Assembly: GCA_017302455.1 (NCBI GenBank)
Contig: JAFLDO010000018.1
Span: 29,217-93,216 of the forward strand
Reading direction: 5' to 3'
Length of the DNA stretch: 64,000 nt
From: Accumulibacter sp.
GTDB lineage: Bacteria > Pseudomonadota > Gammaproteobacteria > Burkholderiales > Rhodocyclaceae
Shown piece after piece: positions 30,074 to 39,552 of this stretch; position 1 is the stretch's first letter; every line of letters starts with the position of its first letter. Below the pieces are notes generated by a model that saw only the letters and a list, made by a program, of their open reading frames with translations, was not told the origin of the DNA and did not search any database. The translations under genes and the position numbers were made by a program.

Positions 30074-33000
30074 TCAGTATACCGCGGCGCCGGCGACGGC
30101 TGCTGCAGGCAGGCTGAAGCGTACTTCGGGGCCGCTGCCCGCAAAAACCAGCGCGAAGGCCTGCAGATTCTGCTGATTGAAGGGATCCGCCGGAAAGGCC
30201 GTTGCCGATACCTCGACCTCGTAGTCGCCGGCCGCCGGGTTCGCCAGGACGACCTGCTTGAAGGTCTGGACATCCTCGTGGTTGTCGGCGGCGACTGCTG
30301 GTGTCGCTACCGGCCTCGAGAGGTGCGTCTGGCCGGCGACGCTGCTCCACAGGTTACCTCGGTATTCGGGGCGGATGCCTGGCCCTGGCGGTGCCGGTGG
30401 ACGTACCGTAAGGTGGAGATGATTGACCAGGCGCGGTCCCGGCGGGTCGGTCCAGTTGAGCGTGACACGCAGGAGAGCCGTCCCGGCAGGCAGGGTGAAC
30501 CGGTAACTGACCGTTCGCCCCGGTCCGATGGCGCAGTCATCACGCACATGCAGCGTCACGGGCGGCGCCGGCGACAGGCTCTGGCGCAGGCTGACCCGCC
30601 CCCACCCGTAACCGGCAGCGCTATCGGGCAGCGGACCCGGGGTGATGTTGGTGGCGCCATTGACCAGAGTGGCACGCAGCAGCGCGGCGCTGGGAATGTC
30701 GTTGGCGTTCTGGCTGGCATGCCGATTGATCGCCGTGTAGCGGTGGTGCAGATGGCCGCTCTCCTCCTCCACCCAATACACCAGGAAGACACGGCCATTC
30801 CACACCAGCTGGAAATCCTGAACCCGGCTTCCTGCCGCACTGAGTTGCAGGATTCCCACCGGTGCGCGCGGATTCAGAGGGCCGGCCGGTGGTGGTGGCG
30901 GTGCGACGGCGAGGCGCTGGCCGTTCTCGTCGAGTACCGTGAAGTAGAGCAGGCGCGCGCCGTCGGTTTCGACGCCGATCCAGGCGAGTCCGTAGGCCGG
31001 ACTCCACACCGGCAGACTGGTACCGGCCGGCAGGACCGCCGGCGGATTGGCCCAGGGCTCGTGCGTACAAGTGCAGACGAGTTGCGGTTCGATCGCCTCG
31101 CGGCTCGCATTCCAGCCAGGCGTCCCGGTAGCGATGACGACGATGTCGCTGACCGGCATCGGCGGCGTGGTGCCGGGGGGATTGGCCAGCGGCCGGCCCT
31201 GACGATCGAGGCGACTGAAACGGATCTCCCAGCGCGACGCGTTGTTGGCGCGGTACTGCCAGGCAGCGCCGTATTCGCGATTGGTCGAGTTGGCTGCCGT
31301 CGGGCGGCGGGCGAGAACGCCGTTGCTGGCTTCGCCGGCGGCGGCACTGAGGTCGCGCTCGGCGCCATCGGCAGTGCCGTCAGGCCGGAAGCGACGGCAA
31401 TGGACGCGCGTGACCGCGCCATTCACACGCTGGTAGATGGCGATCGATCGCGCCTCGCTGTTGACGAACTGGAACCAGCCATGGCGTGCGACGCCATCGA
31501 CCCGGGCGAGGTCCGTCGGCGTTCCGACGCGCGCGCCGAGGCGGTTGACGCGTTGCTGACGCAATTGCCGCACCCCGGCCTGGATGGTGCCGTACGCGAC
31601 GATGACGTGCAACGAAGGAGTCGTGAAAAACCCGATCTGCGCAGGTATCCGATCGTCGATGGGCAGCGGATCGCGCAGTCGGGCGGCACCGGCCGTACCG
31701 AACTCGGTGACCGGAGCCCCCTGGGCATCGTGCAGGGTAAGCGTGATGGCAGCGAGCGCGTCGTTGGCCACGGAGATCAGACGGTCGTTGCCGGTCCACA
31801 AGGCCTCGACGCTGAGAATCAGGAACGGCGCGGGCATTTCACGGATGCCGCTCACGCCGTAGCCGGCATCGACGGCACCATCGGCGTGCAGGCGTAACCA
31901 TTGCAGACTGTCCGCGAGACCGACTCCGGGAGCCAGTCGCAGAATGTAGTAGGAAGCGCCGGTCCAGACCGCGGACAAGGCGCTCAGGGCGGTGCTGTCG
32001 TGATCGAGTGGACTGGCGACGACGTAGCGGCCACTCTTCAGCAGTGGAGTGCCCGGGTTTTCCTGCGCGGCGAAGGCGCCGGCGCGAGTGAGATTGAGTG
32101 CATACACGCCGAGGCGGTCGGAATTCAGCTCATCCGGGCTTTGGTAGATCAGCGAAAAACCCTCGGCGTCGCCGACGGCGGCGAATCCGTCCATGTCGCC
32201 GGGGGTATCCGAGAGTCTCAGCAGACGCCGGCTGAGGGTGTCGTCGGCCGCCGCCGCGAGGTGGCTGTCCACCTGTCCGTTGCTGTCGAGAAACGCGCAG
32301 TAGAGGTCGAAGTGGCCATTCTGCAGGTCGTCTTCCCACAGCAGCACGTAACCGCTGTCGGGGTGGCAGAGAAGCTGCGGTCGTCGCACGTGGTTAGCGG
32401 CGGCGACGCTCACCACGCGCTGCGCAACGCCCAGAGCGGCGGCATTGGCATCAAGGAACTGGAGCCACACTTCGCCACCGGCAAGCGTGCGCGCGTCGCA
32501 CCAGACCAGCGCATAACGCGCGCTGCGCGGGTCCCAGAGCAGGCAGGGTTCGCGAACCTCGGCAGCCTGTTCGACAACCGTCACCGGCTCGCTACCTTGC
32601 AGATTGGCGGCGCCGTCCATCTGTCGCAGTTGGAGGCGGTAGTTGCCCGCATGTGCCACGCCGCAAACGGCGAAGCGGCTACCGTTCCAGGTCAGCGGCC
32701 GATGCGGCCCGCTGCCGTCATGGAACAGGAAGCTGATCGAGGCGACATCGACCGGCGCGCCGGTGTCGGCGTTGAAGCGCTGGAAGAAGTAGCCGTTGCC
32801 GCCGGTCGTCGGAAAGACGCAGGCCAGACGTTCACCGACCACGATCAGGTCGGGCGGCACCGCATCGTCGGCACGGGTGTCCGGCGCGAGAGTGACCACC
32901 CCGGCCGTACCAAAAGCGGCGAGAGGGCGCAACGCGCGGTCGTAGCACGACAGGCGAATCTTGCCGTCGCCATGCCGGTGCAGCAGGTAGGTGCGCTCGC

Positions 33001-35107
33001 CGAGGGTGACGACCTTCGGCGCGGAGTGCTCGCCGACGTTGTCCTGCAGATGCACCGGCAGGCTGTCGATCGGCGCCAGTTGGCGGCTGAGGCGCAGCGC
33101 GACGATGTTCTTCTGGGCGGCGGCAAGCGCCGGGGTAAGCCAGACGCAAAGCAGACCATCAGCGTGGCGGGCAATCGCCGGAGGAGGGCCGAAAGCCGGT
33201 AGCGGCGGCGCAGCCGGAACGGCGACGCCTTCGAGCAACAGCGGCCGGCGCATCTGGGCAAAGCGGCTTCGATAGAACTGGCGCACGAGCAGGGCCGAGC
33301 CGCTGACCATCGGGGTGGCCATGCTCGTACCGGTGAGAATCTGGTAGAGATTTCGGTTGAAGCCGGCCGGCAGCATGCTGTCGGGATTGGCATTCCAGAA
33401 CGGTGCAGGAACAGGTGCGCCGGGCAACGCCGGCGGCTGCGCGACCCATTGCGAGCGACACGAAAGGACATTGGTGCCCGGCGCGACCACATCGGGCTTG
33501 ACGCGGTTGGTGTTGGTCAGCGCGTTGGTACGCACGCTTCCGCGGTCGCTGAACAGCGCGATCTCGTCAGCGTTGTCGGAAAAGCTGAAAGCTCCCGCGG
33601 CAGCACCGGCCGCGACGTTGAATGCCGCGTGGTTGTAACGTGCTCCGAAGAATGCGCGATAGCTGTCGCGCCAGCCGCCGTCACTGCGCAGATTCTCCGT
33701 GGCGCCGACCGTGAAGGCGTTCTTGGCAGTGGCCTGCAGGCGCAAGCTGCGCGCGTCGAGGACGCCGTTGCCGCCGCCCTGGGTATCCGATTCGGCGTTC
33801 CCGGCGGCGAACAGCACCAGGACATCGGGATGGTCGAAACACCAGCGGTCGACCGCCTGGGACTCCGCCGGCGTATAGCGGTTGTTGTTTGCTCCGAGGG
33901 CGAATGAACTCCCCCAGGAATTGTTGATCACGCGTGCCCCGTTGCTGGCCGCGAACTCGAAGGGAACGCGCAGGTTGGCCGGCAGTGGCGCCAGGCCGAT
34001 CAGTGCGGCGCGGGGAGCGATCCCGCGCGTGCGACCCGCCGAACTGCTGCCATCGCCGACGACGATTCCGGCGACGTGCGTACCGTGCGGCGTAGCGTCC
34101 GGGACGGCGAGTGCCGCGTTGAACGGCGTGTTGCTGTTGCGCAGGAGGCGGACGTTGGCGACCAGATCCGGGTGGAAGGCGGTCACTGCTCCGGTGGACG
34201 GCGCCACGGCGCCGGCCAGATTGCCGACGTCGAAGCCCGAATCCACGACCGCGCCGATTTCGGCGAGGCCATCGAGATTGACGAGGAAGTTAACCGTTCC
34301 CAGGTCGCGCACCTGATTGGCGCCGAGAATCACTCCGGCATTGTGACTGCACACTTCCATCGTCGACGGGGCCGATGCCATATAGAGGCCCGGCACGCCG
34401 ACAATGGCGGCGCAGCGCTCAGGCGGCACCTGCACAAGAAAGCCGTGCGCGAGGTCGGCAAGTACCGTCGCGCCGGCGGCCTCGAAGAGCGGGCGAACGC
34501 TCTCGGGATCGACTCCGTCAAAGATCTGCAATTGCAGATTTCCCTGCGCGGTCGCGGGCGGCGGCTGCAAAGCCAGCGTCGCCAGCGATGCGGCGGTGAA
34601 CGCTTCCTCGGAGGCGGTCAGATCGAGATCGACGGCATAAGCCGGATGGTAGAGGCCAAGGAAGTCCACGTAGCGCAGGGCGCGCACCGTGTCGGAGGCG
34701 GCCAGCGGCATCCTGAACACGCCAGTAAACGGGTCGATCACGTGGACCTGTTCGCCACCTGCCAGAGCCATCTCCACCAGCCAGGCTTTGTCGACCGGCG
34801 CCACGAAATGAACGAGCCAGAACGCGGGCTCGTCCCCGCTTGGCGGGCTTGCCTGCAACGCAGCCGGCGGCTGCGGCGTTTCACTGGCTGGCCGGAAAGT
34901 CACCGGTCCGAGATCGAGAACTCCGGCGGCCGGGAAGGTCGACACCAAGAACCCCTCGGCAACGAAGGTGTCAACCTGCGCTTCGTCGAGGTCGACCCAG
35001 AAGTGTCCTCCCGCCTCGCGCAGGACGGTGACACGGGCACGCAAAAAGGTCGTCTGTTCGGGGGCACGGTCGGCGTCGAGTTGCAGGAAAGCGTGGGTGC
35101 GCGCCAT
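30074..35107 (-). CDS. Giant subtilisin-like (S8) peptidase with large internal insertion
   Basis: 1677 residues. Residues 1-280 are a propeptide-like region without signal sequence. The catalytic triad is visible: Asp289 (IGAVVDSGFD), His341 (HGTHVAG), Ser595 (GTSMATP), with the oxyanion Asn437 (AAGN). After Ser595 and the helix ALLVRQFYRSRF the sequence changes to about 850 residues of propeller-like repeats (LTWNGSRFAVCGV, RYALVWCDAR, GYVLLWEDD). It then returns near residue 1473 with SAALLRATLVNGA and GYGWGRVSLRQSL, the expected end of a KP-43-type catalytic domain, followed by the C-terminal beta-sandwich (RVTLNWTDPPG, DYEVEVSATAF). It lies at the 3' end of the injection cluster, so delivery by that machine is plausible. 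Confidence 0.88.
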   Translation of the reverse strand: MARTHAFLQLDADRAPEQTTFLRARVTVLREAGGHFWVDLDEAQVDTFVAEGFLVSTFPAAGVLDLGPVTFRPASETPQPPAALQASPPSGDEPAFWLVHFVAPVDKAWLVEMALAGGEQVHVIDPFTGVFRMPLAASDTVRALRYVDFLGLYHPAYAVDLDLTASEEAFTAASLATLALQPPPATAQGNLQLQIFDGVDPESVRPLFEAAGATVLADLAHGFLVQVPPERCAAIVGVPGLYMASAPSTMEVCSHNAGVILGANQVRDLGTVNFLVNLDGLAEIGAVVDSGFDVGNLAGAVAPSTGAVTAFHPDLVANVRLLRNSNTPFNAALAVPDATPHGTHVAGIVVGDGSSSAGRTRGIAPRAALIGLAPLPANLRVPFEFAASNGARVINNSWGSSFALGANNNRYTPAESQAVDRWCFDHPDVLVLFAAGNAESDTQGGGNGVLDARSLRLQATAKNAFTVGATENLRSDGGWRDSYRAFFGARYNHAAFNVAAGAAAGAFSFSDNADEIALFSDRGSVRTNALTNTNRVKPDVVAPGTNVLSCRSQWVAQPPALPGAPVPAPFWNANPDSMLPAGFNRNLYQILTGTSMATPMVSGSALLVRQFYRSRFAQMRRPLLLEGVAVPAAPPLPAFGPPPAIARHADGLLCVWLTPALAAAQKNIVALRLSRQLAPIDSLPVHLQDNVGEHSAPKVVTLGERTYLLHRHGDGKIRLSCYDRALRPLAAFGTAGVVTLAPDTRADDAVPPDLIVVGERLACVFPTTGGNGYFFQRFNADTGAPVDVASISFLFHDGSGPHRPLTWNGSRFAVCGVAHAGNYRLQLRQMDGAANLQGSEPVTVVEQAAEVREPCLLWDPRSARYALVWCDARTLAGGEVWLQFLDANAAALGVAQRVVSVAAANHVRRPQLLCHPDSGYVLLWEDDLQNGHFDLYCAFLDSNGQVDSHLAAAADDTLSRRLLRLSDTPGDMDGFAAVGDAEGFSLIYQSPDELNSDRLGVYALNLTRAGAFAAQENPGTPLLKSGRYVVASPLDHDSTALSALSAVWTGASYYILRLAPGVGLADSLQWLRLHADGAVDAGYGVSGIREMPAPFLILSVEALWTGNDRLISVANDALAAITLTLHDAQGAPVTEFGTAGAARLRDPLPIDDRIPAQIGFFTTPSLHVIVAYGTIQAGVRQLRQQRVNRLGARVGTPTDLARVDGVARHGWFQFVNSEARSIAIYQRVNGAVTRVHCRRFRPDGTADGAERDLSAAAGEASNGVLARRPTAANSTNREYGAAWQYRANNASRWEIRFSRLDRQGRPLANPPGTTPPMPVSDIVVIATGTPGWNASREAIEPQLVCTCTHEPWANPPAVLPAGTSLPVWSPAYGLAWIGVETDGARLLYFTVLDENGQRLAVAPPPPPAGPLNPRAPVGILQLSAAGSRVQDFQLVWNGRVFLVYWVEEESGHLHHRYTAINRHASQNANDIPSAALLRATLVNGATNITPGPLPDSAAGYGWGRVSLRQSLSPAPPVTLHVRDDCAIGPGRTVSYRFTLPAGTALLRVTLNWTDPPGPRLVNHLHLTVRPPAPPGPGIRPEYRGNLWSSVAGQTHLSRPVATPAVAADNHEDVQTFKQVVLANPAAGDYEVEVSATAFPADPFNQQNLQAFALVFAGSGPEVRFSLPAAAVAGAAVY

Positions 35108-35125
35108 GGCGGCCTCCGGTCTGCT

Positions 35126-35899
35126 TCAGGCCTGGATCGCCGGATCGATGTCGACCGGCTTGCTGCCGGGTGTCCTGCCCGGCGACAGAATACGCACGAT
35201 CGGCTTGCCTTCGTCCTCGGCGAGCAGGCGTTCGAGGCGCAAATCCACCTCCGCTTCGAGCAACAGGGTGCGCGAAGTTGGCGCCGGCACCGCACCGGCG
35301 GAGAACTTCAGCGTCTTGACCGCTCCTTCGGCCTGGTAGCCTCCGGCGGTCCACGCAAAACCCCCGTCGCGCAGCAGCGCGTCGCGGTTGAGGACCAGCA
35401 CCGCCAGCGCGAGTGCGAACGCCTTTTCGCTGCTGCCGGCGTCGGCCCCGGCGATCTGCAGGGTGAGCTTGTGCAGCGTCTTCAGGCGGGTTGCCGCCGC
35501 CACAACGCCGTACATGATGTGCAGGTGGTCGAAGCCCGTCAAATCCCGCGTGGCCAGCGGCTGGATCGAGAATGCGGCCGGATTGGCCGGGTTCCAGAGC
35601 ACTTCAGCGCTCGCCAGCGCGACGAGTTCGCCGCTCGTCGCGCGCAGGTAGACGCGCTTCGGGCCCGGATAGGGTGGCCGCGTCAGCGCGTAGGGGCCAG
35701 CCGCTGCGGCCGGATCGAAAGCCAGTTCGTCCACCGCGTCCTCGGGACCCGGTTGACCGGCAACGGGATCGGCCGACAGGCGATCGAAGTCCCAGGTATC
35801 GATCGAAAAAGTGGCGCTTGCGGCACCCGCGCCGGTGAACAGCGACGGCAGTTCACGTTGCAGCAGATTCGCGATGGCGTTCTCGAGGGCGAGCAACAT
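35126..35899 (-). CDS. Unknown protein in the injection cluster
   Basis: 257 residues. I do not recognise the family. The N-terminus (MLLALENAIANLLQRELP) loosely recalls the start of Pvc16-type (DUF4255) proteins of extracellular injection systems, but the rest gives no firm match. It contains an Ala/Leu-rich helical stretch (AFALALAVLVLNRDALL) and ends with VRILSPGRTPGSKPVDI. It lies 18 bases upstream of the subtilase and 6 bases after a small coiled-coil gene. Possible roles are tail termination or subtilase loading; both are guesses. Confidence 0.7.
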   Translation of the reverse strand: MLLALENAIANLLQRELPSLFTGAGAASATFSIDTWDFDRLSADPVAGQPGPEDAVDELAFDPAAAAGPYALTRPPYPGPKRVYLRATSGELVALASAEVLWNPANPAAFSIQPLATRDLTGFDHLHIMYGVVAAATRLKTLHKLTLQIAGADAGSSEKAFALALAVLVLNRDALLRDGGFAWTAGGYQAEGAVKTLKFSAGAVPAPTSRTLLLEAEVDLRLERLLAEDEGKPIVRILSPGRTPGSKPVDIDPAIQA

Positions 35900-35905
35900 G
35901 GCTGC

Positions 35906-36112
35906 CTAGTCCGCGGCGCGGGGAATTGGGACGTTTTCGCCGCCACCCGGGCTCTCGCCCAGTTCCTCCTGCAGGACCTGTACGGCTCCGGCAATGCGCA
36001 ACAAGGTAGCGCGGACATTGGCTGCTTGACTTTCAAGGTCGTCGAGAGCCTTGCGGCCCTTGTCGTACTCGGCGCGGAGTTCCTCGAGCCGTTTGCGTAG
36101 CCTCGCTTCCAT
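35906..36112 (-). CDS. Small coiled-coil protein
   Basis: 68 residues, almost entirely one charged helix with heptad spacing (LRKRLEELRAEYDKGRKALDDLESQ) followed by a short Pro/Gly-rich tail. Small helical proteins of this type occur among tail-module genes. It sits between the fibre gene and an unknown gene on the same strand with tight spacing, which supports its being real. Function unknown. Confidence 0.65.
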   Translation of the reverse strand: MEARLRKRLEELRAEYDKGRKALDDLESQAANVRATLLRIAGAVQVLQEELGESPGGGENVPIPRAAD

Positions 36113-36178
36113 TTGTCGAAACTCCTCCCGCGTCGGGTTGGGGGATGGGAATGGCTGTCGTCGTGGCCGCGATGTGGA

Positions 36179-37696
36179 CTAGCGCAAGACGACGAAAACC
36201 TCGATGACACCTTCTCCGTCGACATGTGCGGCGAGCGCTTTGCCAATGATCGTGCCGGAAGGGTACAGGCTCTTCCCGTCCAACAGGATTGGCTCGGCGC
36301 GCATCGCATGCCCCGGCGTGGAGGACGTCGTCAGCAGATCACCACGACGGATCGGGCCGTTTTCGTCGCTCACCTTGCAGGGCACGCAACCGCACAACGC
36401 CACCGGGTAAGGACGGAGATCGCCAGCCGGCGCTTCCCGGTTGAGCTGCGAGTTGAGAAGAAAGCCCGGCTCGGTCGACAGGATGCCGATGACTGTCGGG
36501 TCGGCTGGCCCGCTCGAGCGAATGATCCGATCGGCGTCCGGATCGAGGCTGACGAGATCGCCTGGATCGAGTTCGAGGTCGGAAAAATAGATTTCGGCCA
36601 CGTCACGCGGTCCGGTCTGGAACGCCCCCCTGGACCAAACCGTTCCCTCCGCCTCGACGTCCCAGGTTCGCAGACCGCCACCCCAGCCTGCCGTGAGCGG
36701 GCCAGGTCCCTTGTTCATACTGCCGATTCTGCCGGTAACCAGAAGGTCCCCGTTGACTTCCAGAACGTCCCAGAGCTTCACCACCCGCGCCTTGGTACCC
36801 GCGGGCTTTCCGGGAACTTGGGCGCCCGCCCGTCCAAGAATCATCAGGGCATCGTAGTTGCCGGCGTTCTCGATGGCGGCGAATCCGGGCGTGTTGCCGA
36901 ATCCGCTGTGGTTGTGGTCGGTCTTCGTGAAGTACAGGTCGGAGTTGCCGGCGCGTATGCTTCCCGCCACGCTAACGCTGGAAATCGGCCCCCAGCCCAT
37001 ATCTCGGCCGATCGTCAGACTGTTCGCGCTGCTCTGATAGTAAGCGACACTGGCGATCCTGGTGCCCGAGTCGTGGATCGCGATCTCCGTATCGTCCCGG
37101 GTTTCGAAGAGCAGTCCGGCGGTGTTGTCGCTCCAGCCACTTCCGCCCCCAAAGCTCGAGGTAAGGCTGCCGACGGTCAGCGAACCTTTCGCCATTCTGT
37201 TGTTCGCCACGGCGTAGCCCGTGCCGTCGCACAGCCAGGTGCCGCCGACGACATGGAGTGCGGCCTTCGGCGTACTCGTGCCCATCCCAACGTTGCCACT
37301 GTCGTCCCAGCTCAATGCCAGCTTCTGCCCACCGTCGGTCGATCCGAGTGCTCCGCCCGAAAATCCGAACAGTACCGGGCCGTCGACGTTCGCCCCGGCG
37401 AACGGACTGCCCGGACCGTACCACCCCAGCCCATGGTTATTGTCGCCAGCCCCTCGCAAATACAAGCGCGAGTTGTTGATCCGGAGATCGCCGGCAACAT
37501 CGAGCTTGGCGCTGGGCGTCGTCGTACCGATGCCCAGTGCGCCGGCGATGGTCAAGGGCCCGCTGATCGCGTCGCCCGCGCGATTGACCTTGGCATTGTC
37601 CAGGCGCTGCGTTTCGGTGACCAGGTCGTTCCAGTCCTTCGAGCGGATGGCGTCGCCGGCGCTCTTCGGAAACGGCAGATCGGGGGTCAGTGGCAT
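36179..37696 (-). CDS. Tail-fibre-like protein with GxGTxxP repeats
   Basis: 505 residues. Two copies of a fibre repeat are clear: ALGIGTTTPSAKLDVAGDL (about 53-71) and NVGMGTSTPKAALHVVGG (about 115-133), as in trimeric phage and injection-system fibres. The middle is rich in Gly, Ser and Asn. The last 140 residues (GDLVSLDPDADRIIRSSG, YPVALCGCVPCKV, GDLLTTSSTPGHAMRA) resemble the C-terminal cleavage/chaperone-type end found on many repeat fibres (peptidase G2-like), which would be removed after trimer folding. Probably the receptor-binding fibre of the machine. GAGGAG lies about nine bases before the start. Confidence 0.8.
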   Translation of the reverse strand: MPLTPDLPFPKSAGDAIRSKDWNDLVTETQRLDNAKVNRAGDAISGPLTIAGALGIGTTTPSAKLDVAGDLRINNSRLYLRGAGDNNHGLGWYGPGSPFAGANVDGPVLFGFSGGALGSTDGGQKLALSWDDSGNVGMGTSTPKAALHVVGGTWLCDGTGYAVANNRMAKGSLTVGSLTSSFGGGSGWSDNTAGLLFETRDDTEIAIHDSGTRIASVAYYQSSANSLTIGRDMGWGPISSVSVAGSIRAGNSDLYFTKTDHNHSGFGNTPGFAAIENAGNYDALMILGRAGAQVPGKPAGTKARVVKLWDVLEVNGDLLVTGRIGSMNKGPGPLTAGWGGGLRTWDVEAEGTVWSRGAFQTGPRDVAEIYFSDLELDPGDLVSLDPDADRIIRSSGPADPTVIGILSTEPGFLLNSQLNREAPAGDLRPYPVALCGCVPCKVSDENGPIRRGDLLTTSSTPGHAMRAEPILLDGKSLYPSGTIIGKALAAHVDGEGVIEVFVVLR

Positions 37697-37721
37697 GGTA
37701 GGGATCTCCTCGAAAAGCAGC

Positions 37722-38198
37722 TCAGAAAACGATGTCCCAGATCAGCGTCAGCTTGAAAGTGTCGGCCTTGGTGACCGGATCGAAGACGACGCGGTTGTAC
37801 ATCGTCCCATCCTTGGCGGCCGTGAAGATTCCCGCCTCGCGCAGAGGAGCGGCGCCGTTGGCTTCGGCGAAGTCGAACACCGCTTGCAGACTGACCTTGA
37901 TCCGCTTGACGCCGGCGCTGTCGATGATCTCGGTATACACCGGGGCACCTACCGGGTTGCGCGCCCGCTCACCGACCAGCGCCGCTTGCTCGTCGGTAGC
38001 GGCGTCCGCACCGGTGCCCACCGCCATGTGACTGGCTTTCGACGGTGGCGTGCCTTCGACACCGGCGAACAGTTGGGCAGCCAGTTGACGACCACTGCGA
38101 ACGATTCGGTTGGCATGGCTGCGGTCAACCAGGATCCGCTCCTGCCGGTCGGTCACCAGCAGCCTCAGCCTACCCTGCATATCCATGATTTCATGCAT
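37722..38198 (-). CDS. Fibre N-terminal / tail-collar-like protein
   Basis: 158 residues from ATG 38198, with CAGGAG upstream. The central segment HMAVGTGADAATDEQAALVGERARNP and REAGIFTAAKDGTMYNRVVF is like the N-terminal domain of P2-type tail-collar fibre proteins (a short domain binding the baseplate). The frame is open upstream to 38414 but that part overlaps the neighbouring gene and is not conserved in character. Placed between a wedge-type protein and the repeat fibre, it may link fibre to baseplate. Confidence 0.65.
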   Translation of the reverse strand: MHEIMDMQGRLRLLVTDRQERILVDRSHANRIVRSGRQLAAQLFAGVEGTPPSKASHMAVGTGADAATDEQAALVGERARNPVGAPVYTEIIDSAGVKRIKVSLQAVFDFAEANGAAPLREAGIFTAAKDGTMYNRVVFDPVTKADTFKLTLIWDIVF

Positions 38199-38218
38199 CG
38201 CTATGCTCCTGGAAAGGT

Positions 38219-39544
38219 TCACTGAAATCCGAAACTGCCGTCCGAGACAGCTACGTCGAAGACGCCGCCGATGGCGAAGTGCTCGCTGGCATCGTGTGTT
38301 TCGAGTGCACTGCTGAGGGCGCCGACGAGCAGATCTTCGAAGGTGTCGTGAGTCTCGGCGTGACGATGCTCGGCGGTGGCCGAAAACCGCTCGACAACCG
38401 CATGCTCTTCCCACGGCGTCTTCTCGGAGGACTCTCCCGGCAACGAGAGCGAGTACTGTACCATGCCGCGAACGCCGGCAGCCCGCTTGTCATCGACCAC
38501 CTTCTGGATGGCGTCGAGCGACAATCCCTTGAACACCCGGAAGCGGTTTTCGTAGCCTGTACCGGCCAGAATGCGCCTGACTGCGGCGTCAACGAAGTAG
38601 GGAACGACGACGTCGAAGGTCAGCGGCTGGTAGCGGACCCATGCCATGCGCACGGTGAAAGCCGCCGCATCGAAAGTGTCGCCGCTGTCGTAGGCCGCGA
38701 ATCCGAACTCGCCGGCGCGGGCTGCGGAAAAGACCCATCGCGAGCCACCTGCCGGTACCTCGGGCAGTGCCGGCGGCAGCGAACCGGCAAGGTCGACGAA
38801 CCATGAACTGACATCCGTGGTGCCGATCGACGCCGAGAAACCCGTTGCGCCTTCGCCGGCCAGCAACAGCGTACTCCCTTCCGGGACCACGAATTCGTCC
38901 CGGGATACGATGCCGGCACCCGAGTCCTGCCGCACGAGCGACAGGTGCCGGCCACCACCCTGCGTAAAGGTCCACTCGATGCGCGGCACGACCGGCTCGA
39001 CCGTCGCAAAGTTGACGTCGAGCGTGGCAGTGCTGCCGACGGGCGTCGGCAGCGCACTGCCGAGAACGACTTCAGTCTTCGGCGAAAACTCCTCGATCTG
39101 CACCAGCCTGTCGAGACCCGCCACCAGATCCGAGATGCCCCGGTTGACGGCGCCGCCCGGGCCGGCGATTTGTTTGGCGAAGAGATCCAGATCGTATGGC
39201 AACCCGAGGGCGGCGCGCACGGCTCCCTTGATGCCTTCCACGGTCCCGCCACCGATGAAGGAGAGCACCGTGGATTTGAGCAGTGGGCGGAAGGTTTCGT
39301 CACCTTCCGGCGTGCCGTCGGGCAGGCGACGCCGGAGGACGCCGAGGAGCGCGCCGAGACCATCCAGCCCGCCGCTCCCGGCGTAGTCGATCCAGTGCGA
39401 CTTGAGCAGGTCCTTGACGGCCGCGTCGCTGTTCACCAGTTCGGCGGCCAGCGCGTCGAGAACCTGGTGGAGCAGTGAGTCGCGCTCCCGCGCCGCGTAG
39501 ACGTCCGGGAATAGCGCTACCAGCCGATCGGTCTTGAAAGACAC
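38219..39544 (-). CDS. Baseplate wedge-type protein (P2 gpI-like position)
   Basis: 441 residues. The N-terminus (LVALFPDVYAARERDSLLHQVLDALAAELVNSD) resembles tail protein I / gp7-like wedge proteins that follow gpJ in contractile tails, here only 8 bases after the gpJ-like gene. The middle is beta-rich and the C-terminus contains RRILAGTGYENRFRVFKGLSL and HAETHDTFEDLLVG. No enzyme motif. Assigned by position and N-terminal resemblance. Confidence 0.6.
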   Translation of the reverse strand: MSFKTDRLVALFPDVYAARERDSLLHQVLDALAAELVNSDAAVKDLLKSHWIDYAGSGGLDGLGALLGVLRRRLPDGTPEGDETFRPLLKSTVLSFIGGGTVEGIKGAVRAALGLPYDLDLFAKQIAGPGGAVNRGISDLVAGLDRLVQIEEFSPKTEVVLGSALPTPVGSTATLDVNFATVEPVVPRIEWTFTQGGGRHLSLVRQDSGAGIVSRDEFVVPEGSTLLLAGEGATGFSASIGTTDVSSWFVDLAGSLPPALPEVPAGGSRWVFSAARAGEFGFAAYDSGDTFDAAAFTVRMAWVRYQPLTFDVVVPYFVDAAVRRILAGTGYENRFRVFKGLSLDAIQKVVDDKRAAGVRGMVQYSLSLPGESSEKTPWEEHAVVERFSATAEHRHAETHDTFEDLLVGALSSALETHDASEHFAIGGVFDVAVSDGSFGFQ

Positions 39545-39552
39545 GCTCCCTC

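Noticed and set aside
28873..31897. Long plus-strand frames (414 and 623 codons) opposite the hydrolase and the subtilase
   Set aside because: No ribosome sites or motifs; the minus-strand genes are convincing.
34076..36100. 674-codon plus-strand frame opposite the subtilase N-terminus
   Set aside because: Spans three minus-strand genes; composition of a shadow frame.
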